DNA of 9,187 nt from positions 1 to 9,187 of the forward strand of contig PNBM01000194.1 in NCBI GenBank assembly GCA_003135995.1, given 5' to 3'. A program made the position numbers and the translations under genes. Below, one piece after another: positions 1 to 6,859 of this stretch. The DNA is from Ignavibacteriota bacterium (lineage in GTDB: Bacteria; Bacteroidota; Ignavibacteria; Tepidaquicellales; Tepidaquicellaceae). The notes below the pieces were generated by a model. The model made no database searches and was not told where the DNA came from. It worked only from the letters and a program-made list of their open reading frames with translations. Numbering within the stretch: the first letter of the stretch is position 1; each line of letters opens with the position of its first letter.

Positions 1-1
1 G

Positions 2-1069
2 GATTCAGGCGGCATTAATATATCTAAAATGAAATTTGTTGATTCAGTATTCTTTAAAAATCTGAATTCAGGTGTGATTGAACAAAAAGATATTTTAGTC
101 GTTAAGGATGGAGCTACTACAGGAAAAGTAAGTTATCTTGACAAAAATTTTCCTTATGAAGTCGCTTCGATTAATGAGCATGTTTTTAGATTAAAGATTG
201 ATGAAAATAAAGGATGTTCAAAATATGTTTATTGGTATCTAAAAAGTTCAAAAGGTCATAAACAGATTTTATTGGATTTTAGAGGCGCAACTGTTGGGGG
301 GATTACAAAATCTTTTCTTGATAAAATTATTTTTCCATTACCAACTTTATTTGAACAAAAAAGAATTGCGGATTTGCTCGACAAAGTAGATGTTCTTAGA
401 CGAAAAAGAAAACAATCAATCCAACTTCTCGATGATTATTTAAAATCCGTATTCTATGATATGTTCGGCGATCCTGTAAAAAATGATAAAGGATGGAAAA
501 TTAAATTATTTGGTGAAATAATTAAATCAATCAGATATGGGACTGGAAGTCCGCCTGTGTATTCCGAAATTGGTATTCCTTTTATTCGCGCTACTAATAT
601 AAAAGGAGGAACAGTAGTAGAAAATGAATTAAAATTTATTACGGAAGAAGAAGCATATAAAATTGCTAAATGTAAAATTACAAAAAATAATTTAATTATT
701 GTAAGGAGTGGTGTTAATTCAGGTGATTGTGCAATAATTAATGATAAATATTCTGGTTCATATGCCGGTTATGATTTGATCGTTGATATTGATTATCCTT
801 ATTCTGTTTTTTACAATTATTTAATTAATTTGCCATATTGTAAATCAGTTTTGTTGCCATTATCGAGAAGAGCAGGACAACCTCATTTAAATTCTGAACA
901 AATACAAAGGTTGATATTTTTCTTTCCGATTAAAAACTTACAAATTAAATTCGCTCAAATCGTTGAGCAAGTCGAGAAAACAAAATCCAAAATGCAAGAA
1001 AACTTGAAAGAACTTGAAAATCTATTTAATTCGTTAATGAATAATTTTCTTAATAATAATATTTATTAG
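2..1069 (+). CDS. hsdS: Type I restriction-modification specificity subunit HsdS (5' end outside window)
   Basis: This is the DNA-recognition (S) subunit of a type I restriction-modification enzyme. It pairs with HsdM and HsdR and its two target-recognition domains set the bipartite site. The frame is open to the window edge, so the ATG at 29 is internal and the first 50-100 or so residues are missing. Counting from that Met, the end of target domain 1 covers about 1-100, including DILVVKDGATTGK. The conserved inter-domain helix starts at PLPTLFEQKRIADLLDKVD (104-122) and runs to FYDMFGDP (142-149). Target domain 2 covers about 155-305 (IPFIRATNIKGG; ending IIFFFPI-like). A second long helix (about 310-342) closes the protein. 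The two-domain, two-helix layout is classic for HsdS. No hsdM or hsdR is in the window; they would have to lie upstream or be absent. The next gene starts 4 bases after its stop. Confidence 0.93.
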   Translation, partial: DSGGINISKMKFVDSVFFKNLNSGVIEQKDILVVKDGATTGKVSYLDKNFPYEVASINEHVFRLKIDENKGCSKYVYWYLKSSKGHKQILLDFRGATVGGITKSFLDKIIFPLPTLFEQKRIADLLDKVDVLRRKRKQSIQLLDDYLKSVFYDMFGDPVKNDKGWKIKLFGEIIKSIRYGTGSPPVYSEIGIPFIRATNIKGGTVVENELKFITEEEAYKIAKCKITKNNLIIVRSGVNSGDCAIINDKYSGSYAGYDLIVDIDYPYSVFYNYLINLPYCKSVLLPLSRRAGQPHLNSEQIQRLIFFFPIKNLQIKFAQIVEQVEKTKSKMQENLKELENLFNSLMNNFLNNNIY

Positions 1070-1073
1070 CAAA

Positions 1074-2462
1074 ATGAATACTACAAAATTAAAGATATCA
1101 GATTTAAGAGATAAATTTTCTAATGGACAAATAAATCTGGATCCACCTTATCAAAGAAGACCCGTCTGGCGCACAAAACAAAGAGAACTTCTACTTTCAT
1201 CTTTATTTAACGGGATACCGGTTCCTGCGTTAATATTTCATGTAAGGTTTGATAAAAAAAAGAAAAAGGATATATATGATGTTTTAGATGGAAAACAAAG
1301 AATCGAAACAATATTACATTTTATTGAAAAGAAGATATTAAAGGATGAAGGTAAATTGAAGGTTAGTTTCAAAAATCCAAATACCAACAAACTCGATATA
1401 TTAGAGTACAAGGATTTACAAAATAAAAAAATAAATGAAGTATATTCTCAATTGTTAGAAAAATTCTGGGGCTATGAAATTCCTGTCATAGAATATTCGG
1501 GAGATTTGGAAGATTTCTTTGGCAATAATGTTGCTGCAATGGAGGTATTTGTAAGAATCAATTCAACAGGTTCTCCTTTGAAGAAAAATGAAATTAGGCA
1601 TGCAAAGAATTCCGGTCATTTCTTCGATCTTGGTTTGAAATTAGAAAGGAAATATAAGAAATTGTTCCACAATAAATGGAAGATAGTATCCAAAAGAGAT
1701 ATAGATAGATATATTCTTCATGAATTTATTTTAGAATTATGCACTTCTATATATGAGGAGAAAATTACGAATAAAAGAGAAAAACTCGAATATGTTATAA
1801 ATAAAGGAATATTCAAAACAAAAGAATTAAACTTTATAAATAAAAGATTCAACGAAATAATTAACTGGATAAAATCAATATTTCCGAATGAGGAAATAAA
1901 TACTACGAGATTTAAAAATAAATCTGATTTCTATTCCTTATTCAATGTATTGTATTCTTTATTAATGGATAACTATGTATCTGTTGATAAAAAAGCCAAT
2001 ATAATAGCAGGTAATTTTTTAAAAAGCTTTTCTTATCGGTTAAATAAACTCGATGTTAATGTAAAACCATATAATAATAACAATAATAAAATCAGAGATA
2101 ATGATAAAAGCGATATTGATTATTTAATTTCGACAAAACACTCTACTGATAATATTAAACAACGGACGATTCGCCACAATTACATTTTATCATTATTAAA
2201 AGATGGTTTTTTCATTAAAAAGAAAGATAAAAAAAGAAATTTCTCTACTAATGTTAAAAATATTCTATGGTTTGAGGCAACTCAGAAAACAAGTAAACCC
2301 AAATGTCCAAGGCCGTTTAATTATAAAAATTGCAAAAATTTTTTAACGTATGATGATTCACAAATAGATCATAATTTCCCTTGGGCTAAAGGAGGTCCAA
2401 CAAAATTACATAATGCACAACTTCTTTGTTCAGTATGTAATAAAAGTAAGGGACGTAAATAA
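1074..2462 (+). CDS. DUF262 domain protein with C-terminal HNH endonuclease (GmrSD/SspE-like)
   Basis: Predicted DNA-cleaving defence protein of 462 aa. The N-terminal DUF262 domain (a ParB/sulfiredoxin-like nucleotide-binding fold in GmrS, SspE and BrxU) shows YQRRPVW (26-32), NGIPVP (46-51) and the signature DGKQR (72-76), followed by VFVRINSTGSPL (about 158-169). A helical middle region leads to an Asn-rich linker (five Asn codons at 2073-2087). The C-terminal HNH module (411-462) has four possible zinc cysteines (C411, C420, C452, C455), the catalytic-type pair D432-H433 and N447 in HNAQLLC. In this family DUF262 senses a DNA modification or is controlled by NTP, and the nuclease domain nicks or cuts DNA. 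The C-terminus here is a zinc-type HNH rather than the usual DUF1524. It starts 4 bases after hsdS, so it is probably cotranscribed. No gene symbol is assigned because GmrSD, SspE and BrxU cannot be told apart by eye. Confidence 0.88.
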   Translation: MNTTKLKISDLRDKFSNGQINLDPPYQRRPVWRTKQRELLLSSLFNGIPVPALIFHVRFDKKKKKDIYDVLDGKQRIETILHFIEKKILKDEGKLKVSFKNPNTNKLDILEYKDLQNKKINEVYSQLLEKFWGYEIPVIEYSGDLEDFFGNNVAAMEVFVRINSTGSPLKKNEIRHAKNSGHFFDLGLKLERKYKKLFHNKWKIVSKRDIDRYILHEFILELCTSIYEEKITNKREKLEYVINKGIFKTKELNFINKRFNEIINWIKSIFPNEEINTTRFKNKSDFYSLFNVLYSLLMDNYVSVDKKANIIAGNFLKSFSYRLNKLDVNVKPYNNNNNKIRDNDKSDIDYLISTKHSTDNIKQRTIRHNYILSLLKDGFFIKKKDKKRNFSTNVKNILWFEATQKTSKPKCPRPFNYKNCKNFLTYDDSQIDHNFPWAKGGPTKLHNAQLLCSVCNKSKGRK

Positions 2463-2488
2463 TTGTATAATTTTTATAACTTAAATAT

Positions 2489-2844
2489 ATGTCATTATAT
2501 AATATAGACGGCAAATTGCAAAATTCTATTGGAAAAAATGATTATTGGTTGCTTTTCCGCAAATTTAGAGGTTCACCTATGCATAGTGCAATTGTTAACG
2601 AAATAATGGATTATCTTGAAATGAATAAAGATTTCATAGACTCGCAGCATTTAGGCTCTGATATATTTAAAAAATTGAAAAAGTAAATCCTGAACTATTA
2701 AATCAAGAACCCGCAGATGAAATCGGAAGTCTTTTCGGAATGACGCTTTGGAATGTTCTTGCGGATGATAGCGATGATTGGAAATATTTAAAAAAATCAA
2801 TAGATTCTCTTGACGCTCTGACAGGAATGGAATATTTTAAATAA
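2489..2844 (+). pseudogene. Frameshifted small gene of unknown function (118 aa if repaired)
   Basis: As read, translation from ATG 2489 stops at 2684-2686 after 65 residues (ending DIFKKLKK). The following 170 bases continue as clean coding sequence in another frame (IEKVNPELLNQEPADEIGSL through DALTGMEYFK) up to TAA 2842-2844. The switch falls at an A6 run (2669-2674). Adding one A joins the two parts as DIFKKIEKVNPELL, giving a 118-aa acidic, probably helical protein with no recognised domain. The C-terminal half has no start codon of its own near the junction, so two separate genes are unlikely. The break may be a true mutation, a sequencing or assembly indel, or less likely slippage on the A run. 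It lies 26 bases after the DUF262-HNH gene and 13 bases before the next gene, so it belongs to the same transcription unit. Function is unknown. Confidence 0.75.
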
Positions 2845-2857
2845 TTTTACCATTAAA

Positions 2858-3922
2858 ATGTATAAAGAACATACAACAACAGAAGAACGTTCACTTAATT
2901 TGTTTCATACAATTGACCCAGGTTTGGTGAATCGAAGGAAAATTCAAACTTTATTAGGTCAAATTGGGATGAACATAATCGATGAAGCAATTAATAAAAT
3001 CCCAAAAGAGAATAATGCACTCGATGATATTAGAATCGACCATATTTACACAGATGTAATTCTTACGTTTTGTAAATTAAATAAAATTAAAACGCTATCT
3101 GAGGTATTATCTTCCGAATGCGGGACATTATTTTGTTCAACAGAAGAATTTGCTCCATGCGATAATATTTATAAAGAAGAAAGAACAGTTTCTAAAATAA
3201 TACCAAGAGGAAATTATGATTATGAAATTGAAGTTCATTTTACAACCAAAAGAGTAACATCTGATACAATGCGTTATCAGTTAAATAAAGGAGACACTTT
3301 ATCAGTAATAGCGGAATTAAATAAAAGAGAGGGAAATAAATTAATATATCACCCTTTTATTATTGGTGCTCCATGGTTACATACTGAAGATCCAAATTGG
3401 GTAGATAAAGTTATTTGGTGGAATAGGTATTATTATGAAAACTTTATTGAAGATTTTGATGAATTCAAAAAAGTTGAAGAAATAGAAGACCCTAAGAATT
3501 TCGATATTATGAAAGAAATATCTGAATCTGCTTTCAAATCATGTATAGCCGAAATAATAGGTGACACGACTCAAAAAGATTGGGGTGGTGAAACCTCAGA
3601 TCATTATTCAACGCATATTAGACTAAACAGAAAAAGGATAAAAGCTTCGTTTATATTCAAAGGACCATCAAGATTTGCCCCAATGGACTTAAACCATCTC
3701 GGCAAAAACAACGACCAAATTTATAGGCTTACTAAAGAACCTGCGGATGTATTTTTCGTTCAACATTGTCATGACATAAATCAAGCTGTTAGAGAAACAC
3801 TGCGAGCATTTGCTGTTCAGCCATCAAATCCAAGAAGATACTGTTTAATAGATGGTAGAGATAGTTTAAGACTTTTGAAGGCTTATAATCTTTTAGATAA
3901 AGCAATTGAATTAAGTAAATAA
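2858..3922 (+). CDS. Conserved-looking protein of unknown function, possible nuclease of the defence island
   Basis: Soluble 354-aa protein with no signal peptide or membrane helix and no family I can name with certainty. The C-terminal third looks like a conserved core: AEIIGD (231-236), KDWGGETSDHY (240-250), KASFIFKGP (262-270), GKNNDQIYRL (282-291), ADVFFVQHCHDI (296-307), VRETLRAFAV (311-320) and YCLIDGRDSLRLLKAY (328-343). An acidic residue on a helix (E232), acidic residues in a DWGGExxD stretch and a lysine at the end of a strand (K268) resemble the spacing of PD-(D/E)XK nucleases. However, the residue two before K268 is Ile rather than Glu or Gln, so this is only a suggestion. The N-terminal half contains C88, C93 and C101, which could bind metal or be incidental. 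It sits 13 bases after the broken small gene and 34 bases before the glycosylase-like gene. The ATG at 2858 has no Shine-Dalgarno, as for its neighbours. Confidence 0.8.
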   Translation: MYKEHTTTEERSLNLFHTIDPGLVNRRKIQTLLGQIGMNIIDEAINKIPKENNALDDIRIDHIYTDVILTFCKLNKIKTLSEVLSSECGTLFCSTEEFAPCDNIYKEERTVSKIIPRGNYDYEIEVHFTTKRVTSDTMRYQLNKGDTLSVIAELNKREGNKLIYHPFIIGAPWLHTEDPNWVDKVIWWNRYYYENFIEDFDEFKKVEEIEDPKNFDIMKEISESAFKSCIAEIIGDTTQKDWGGETSDHYSTHIRLNRKRIKASFIFKGPSRFAPMDLNHLGKNNDQIYRLTKEPADVFFVQHCHDINQAVRETLRAFAVQPSNPRRYCLIDGRDSLRLLKAYNLLDKAIELSK

Positions 3923-3956
3923 TTCTTGATAAAGATTATTATATATTAATTTAAAG

Positions 3957-4616
3957 ATGGAAGAAAAAATTACGAAAACATATTTTCGCTCTCCTGATGC
4001 AAAAGTGTTAGTCATCGGTCACGACCCGAGATTACAAACAAGTAATACACAGGCCGAATATGCTTTTTTCGCAGACTATTTCTTTAAACCTAAATCCAGT
4101 GATAGAAGAGAACATGCCAAATATGAACTGGCAGAAGCATTATATACTTACATCAACTGGCTGACCGATAATAAATACAATATCGATGATTTTATTATTA
4201 CAAATTTATGCAATCATCACCTGCCAAAAGCTCCAACAGGAAAAACTGTTTTTATTCCGGAAGATAAAGCAAAAGAAGGATTGGAAAATATAAAACAAAT
4301 TCTTAAAGAATTTAAAATTAAATTTATATTAGCTACATCACAACAGGTAAATTACTGGCTCCAAAAACTCGGCTTTTATAATTCCGAAAATGACTTCCTG
4401 ATTAAATCAGAACCTAAAGAAAATGGTGTTAGAGATAATTATTACGAAGCTGTACAAAGCCGAGCATTTCTCGATATATGTGGAAGAGAATACCTTGCAG
4501 ACGGAATTCCTTTATTTCCAGTACTACACATTAAACAATACCCTTTGAGAAGTAGGATAAAAGCTAATTACGAAAAGTTACTTCTCAATTGTATAAACGA
4601 AATTAAGAAACTTTAA
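3957..4616 (+). CDS. Uracil-DNA glycosylase superfamily-like protein
   Basis: Soluble 219-aa protein whose motif order matches the uracil-DNA glycosylase (UDG) fold. Strand 1 plus the catalytic loop is VLVIGHDPRL (17-26), comparable to GQDPYH of family 1, so D23 falls where the catalytic Asp sits. Next comes a helix with the TNLCNHHLPKAPTGK segment (82-96), similar in place to the TNxxKxRPP region of family 4. Then a strand, IKFILATSQQVNYWL (121-135), resembles the PKxIvxLGxxA segment. Finally PLFPVLHIKQYPLR (185-198) corresponds to the HP-type DNA-intercalation loop, with H191. The four-cysteine iron-sulfur site of family 4 is not apparent. UDG-fold enzymes remove uracil or modified bases from DNA. 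In this island a role against modified or deaminated phage DNA, or an inactive DNA-binding version, is inference. The following gene begins one base after the stop, which implies tight cotranscription. Confidence 0.72.
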   Translation: MEEKITKTYFRSPDAKVLVIGHDPRLQTSNTQAEYAFFADYFFKPKSSDRREHAKYELAEALYTYINWLTDNKYNIDDFIITNLCNHHLPKAPTGKTVFIPEDKAKEGLENIKQILKEFKIKFILATSQQVNYWLQKLGFYNSENDFLIKSEPKENGVRDNYYEAVQSRAFLDICGREYLADGIPLFPVLHIKQYPLRSRIKANYEKLLLNCINEIKKL

Positions 4617-4617
4617 A

Positions 4618-5157
4618 GTGAGATACAGGCCATATAAACCAAGGGTAAGTAGTTACAAATCACTAAGAATATCAAAATTCAAAGGCTTTCATATTTCTCA
4701 TAAGCAGGCTGAAGCACTTGAAAAATCTTTAACTCCTAGAGGGAAAGTAATATTTTTATCAACGATGTTCGGAATTTTAATTATTTTTCTTATAATTATT
4801 TCGAATATTAATCATCCTGTAAACTATCAAATTAATGCTAACAGCTATATTGAAAACAATAAGGTTGGATATATAGACGGTTTAAGATTTACTTATTCCG
4901 AAAAAGATAGTTATACATATGTGACACTTGATAACTCAATCACAAAGAAAAATAAATACAGTTTAGTTAAATTTATGTGTGATGTAATAAACAATATAAA
5001 AGGATACAATAAGATTTCAAAAATAAAATATACTTCGACAAAAATTGAAAATAAATCTGGATATAAGGTCTGGGGTAATTATAGTACTTATTATTTGATA
5101 CCCGATTTGAACGAGGCAAAACTTACGAGTTTTAAATTTTATTCAGCAGAAAAATGA
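4618..5157 (+). CDS. Small single-pass membrane protein of unknown function (GTG start)
   Basis: Unrecognised 179-aa protein. Residues 1-43 are strongly basic (RYRPYKPR, then many Lys and Arg). They are followed by one hydrophobic segment at about 44-62 (VIFLSTMFGILIIFLIIIS). The remaining roughly 115 residues are polar and rich in Tyr, Asn and Ser, and would face the periplasm if the positive-inside rule holds. There is no cleavable-signal appearance and no known catalytic motif. The GTG at 4618 is chosen because it follows the upstream TAA by one base; the first internal Met (residue 50) would cut into the membrane helix. It is transcriptionally coupled to the glycosylase-like gene, so it could be an island membrane partner or effector, or an unrelated passenger. 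Its stop codon TGA (5155-5157) lies inside the inverted repeat in front of the next gene. Confidence 0.7.
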   Translation: MRYRPYKPRVSSYKSLRISKFKGFHISHKQAEALEKSLTPRGKVIFLSTMFGILIIFLIIISNINHPVNYQINANSYIENNKVGYIDGLRFTYSEKDSYTYVTLDNSITKKNKYSLVKFMCDVINNIKGYNKISKIKYTSTKIENKSGYKVWGNYSTYYLIPDLNEAKLTSFKFYSAEK

Positions 5158-5179
5158 TTTTTACTAGTATTAAAAATCA
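5155..5179. promoter_or_regulatory. Inverted repeat, candidate operator of the HTH-peptidase/PIN module
   Basis: A perfect 9-bp inverted repeat, TGATTTTTA and TAAAAATCA, is separated by CTAGTAT and ends 14 bases before the ATG at 5194. Its left arm overlaps the stop codon of the upstream gene. No U-rich tail follows it on the + strand, so a terminator is less likely. HTH antitoxins commonly bind such palindromes at their own promoters, so an autoregulatory operator is the natural reading, though it is not proven. Confidence 0.45.
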
Positions 5180-5193
5180 AAGTTAAAATAAAT

Positions 5194-6336
5194 ATGAAAA
5201 CATATGTTAATCCTAAAATGCTTGAATGGGCTAGAAGTAGATGTGGATTCTCTGTTGATTCATTAGCAAAAGAATTAAAGAAATCGACTTCAGAAATTAC
5301 TGAATGGGAAAACGGTACCAAATCGCCATCTTATACAACATTAGAAAAACTAGCATATCAATATTTTAAAGTACCGCTTGCTATTTTCTTTTTTCCCGAT
5401 CCGCCACATTTAGATGATCCTAAAACAAAAATGAGAAGACTTCCCGATTATGAATTATCAAGATTATCACCAGATACGTTTCAGAAAATTAGTCTAGGAC
5501 AAGCATATCAAGAATCTGTTATTGCACTATTAGGAAAAGAGATGAGTTCGAAGGCTATTTTTAAAGATATTGAAACAATTTCAATCGATTCAATAATTAA
5601 ATTGGCTAAAATCGCTAGGGATTACATTGGAATAAGTGTTCAAGAACAAATTTCATTTAATAAATTTGATGGTGCTTTTAAAAGATGGAGACATAGAATT
5701 GAAAATGCAGGTATTTTTACGTTTAAGGATTCATTTGAGGATAAATTTATATCAGGTTTTTCTTTATTTCATGAGAATTATCCAATTATCTTTATTAATA
5801 ATTCAAATGCATTTTCCAGACAGATATTTACCTTAATTCATGAGCTTGGACATATACTTTTTGGGGTTAATGGAATATCTGATATCGATGATAAATATTT
5901 GGAAATGATGTATGGAGTGGAAAAAGATATAGAGATAAAATGTAATAAATTTGCGGCAGAATTTTTGATTCCAAGTGATATAATAAGAAAAGAATTATAT
6001 AATCAAAATATTAATGAAATTTTTATATCTGATCTTTCCAAAAAATATTCTGTAAGTAGAGAGGTAATTTTAAGACGTTGTCTTGACAATGGGAAAATCA
6101 GTAATGCTGAGTATATATCATATACAACAAAATGGAAGAATGACTATTTACGGAATAAAAAAGAAAAAGATGGGGGCTCTTATTATTTAACAAAGTTATC
6201 ATATTTGGGAGAAGGGTATACAAAAATTGCCTATTCCAACTATAAAACAGGAAAAATATCTGCCGTAGATCTAGGACAACATTTAAATATGAATTCACGA
6301 TATTTAAGCAAACTAGAAGGTTATTTAAAACAGTAA
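5194..6336 (+). CDS. XRE-family HTH and ImmA/IrrE metallopeptidase fusion protein
   Basis: 380-aa regulator of the XRE-ImmA/IrrE (COG2856) class. An N-terminal XRE-type helix-turn-helix covers about 5-63 (LEWARSRCGFSVDSLAKEL, then SEITEWENGTKSPSYTTLEKLA). This is followed by PLAIFFFPDPP (61-71), which is typical of the linker in these fusions. The peptidase domain has the zinc motif HELGH (216-220) and the downstream IEIKCNKFAAEFLIP (247-261), which supplies the third metal ligand (probably E248). A C-terminal helical part continues to residue 380, including a second helix-turn-helix-like stretch, ISDLSKKYSVSREVILRR. Family members act as antitoxins or as proteases that cleave repressors after stress. 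The next gene, a PIN toxin, starts one base after the stop, the usual antitoxin-first order. Start 5194 is the first ATG of the frame that retains the whole HTH and lies just after the inverted repeat at 5155-5179. Confidence 0.93.
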   Translation: MKTYVNPKMLEWARSRCGFSVDSLAKELKKSTSEITEWENGTKSPSYTTLEKLAYQYFKVPLAIFFFPDPPHLDDPKTKMRRLPDYELSRLSPDTFQKISLGQAYQESVIALLGKEMSSKAIFKDIETISIDSIIKLAKIARDYIGISVQEQISFNKFDGAFKRWRHRIENAGIFTFKDSFEDKFISGFSLFHENYPIIFINNSNAFSRQIFTLIHELGHILFGVNGISDIDDKYLEMMYGVEKDIEIKCNKFAAEFLIPSDIIRKELYNQNINEIFISDLSKKYSVSREVILRRCLDNGKISNAEYISYTTKWKNDYLRNKKEKDGGSYYLTKLSYLGEGYTKIAYSNYKTGKISAVDLGQHLNMNSRYLSKLEGYLKQ

Positions 6337-6337
6337 T

Positions 6338-6802
6338 ATGTATTTATTTGATACAAATATTTTTTATGCATTATCACATTTTTATCCTGATAATTTCCAT
6401 TCTCTTTGGATAAAAATAAATTCTCTTGTATCAAGCGGAGAACTAATTTCAGTAAAAGAGGTTTACAGAGAAATTAAAAAAAATTGCCCTGAAGAACATA
6501 TCGAATTATGGGTAAAAAGTAACAAAGAAATATTTATAATTCCAACTGAGAAAGAATTAAAATTAGTTGCTAATATGATGACGATAGAAGAAAACAGGAA
6601 TTTGATAAAGAAAAATAATATATTAAAAGGTTTACCGGTCGCAGATCCCTTTATTCTTGCAGTTGCTAAAATTAGAAATGCAATTGTAGTAACTCAAGAA
6701 GCTGATAAATCAGGGGCGAGGATACCTAATATTTGCAAGAAAAACGAGATTGAATGTATATCATTGCAAAAATTTTTTAACAAAGAAAATGTAAAGTATT
6801 AA
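6338..6802 (+). CDS. DUF4411-like PIN-domain ribonuclease (probable toxin)
   Basis: 154-aa PIN-domain protein. These are Mg-dependent endoribonucleases with an acidic active site. Visible elements are the N-terminal FDTNIF with D5, SVKEVYREIKK (38-48) with E41 and E45, LPVADPFILAVAK (99-111) with D103, and VVTQEADKSG (117-126) followed by IPNICKKNEIECISLQKFF. That last run matches the DUF4411 branch of PIN proteins (VADPF, then VVTxE, then IPNxC). The acidic set looks intact, so the enzyme is probably active. It begins one base after the XRE-ImmA/IrrE gene, a pairing already predicted as a type II toxin-antitoxin arrangement, so the upstream protein is the likely antitoxin or regulator. It is the last gene of the + strand island; no clear hairpin terminator follows. 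Confidence 0.9.
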   Translation: MYLFDTNIFYALSHFYPDNFHSLWIKINSLVSSGELISVKEVYREIKKNCPEEHIELWVKSNKEIFIIPTEKELKLVANMMTIEENRNLIKKNNILKGLPVADPFILAVAKIRNAIVVTQEADKSGARIPNICKKNEIECISLQKFFNKENVKY

Positions 6803-6859
6803 TTTCTTTATCAATTATGATGGAAATTAAAAAACGTTATTAAAAACGAGACTTTCAAC

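Noticed and set aside
29..31. ATG at 29 as the start of hsdS
   Set aside because: The same frame is open upstream to base 2, and the protein from 29 lacks most of target-recognition domain 1, so this Met is internal.
2466..2471. TATAAT before the small frameshifted gene as a promoter
   Set aside because: No matching -35 element at proper spacing, the background is very AT-rich, and Bacteroidota-type promoters use a different consensus.
2669..2683. Programmed -1 ribosomal frameshift in the small gene
   Set aside because: The sequence around the A6 run does not make a canonical X-XXY-YYZ slippery heptamer in the reading frame (TTT AAA AAA TTG), and no downstream stimulatory hairpin was seen. 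A plain indel is simpler.
5155..5179. Inverted repeat as an intrinsic terminator of the membrane-protein gene
   Set aside because: The stem is almost all A-T and is followed by an A-rich rather than a T-rich stretch on the + strand.
5139..5321. Minus-strand 60-codon open frame over the HTH gene start
   Set aside because: It lies opposite the well-supported XRE domain and has no recognisable protein character.
5636..5836. Overlapping + strand open frame inside the ImmA/IrrE gene
   Set aside because: Alternate-frame shadow of the peptidase domain; the composition is low-complexity hydrophobic.
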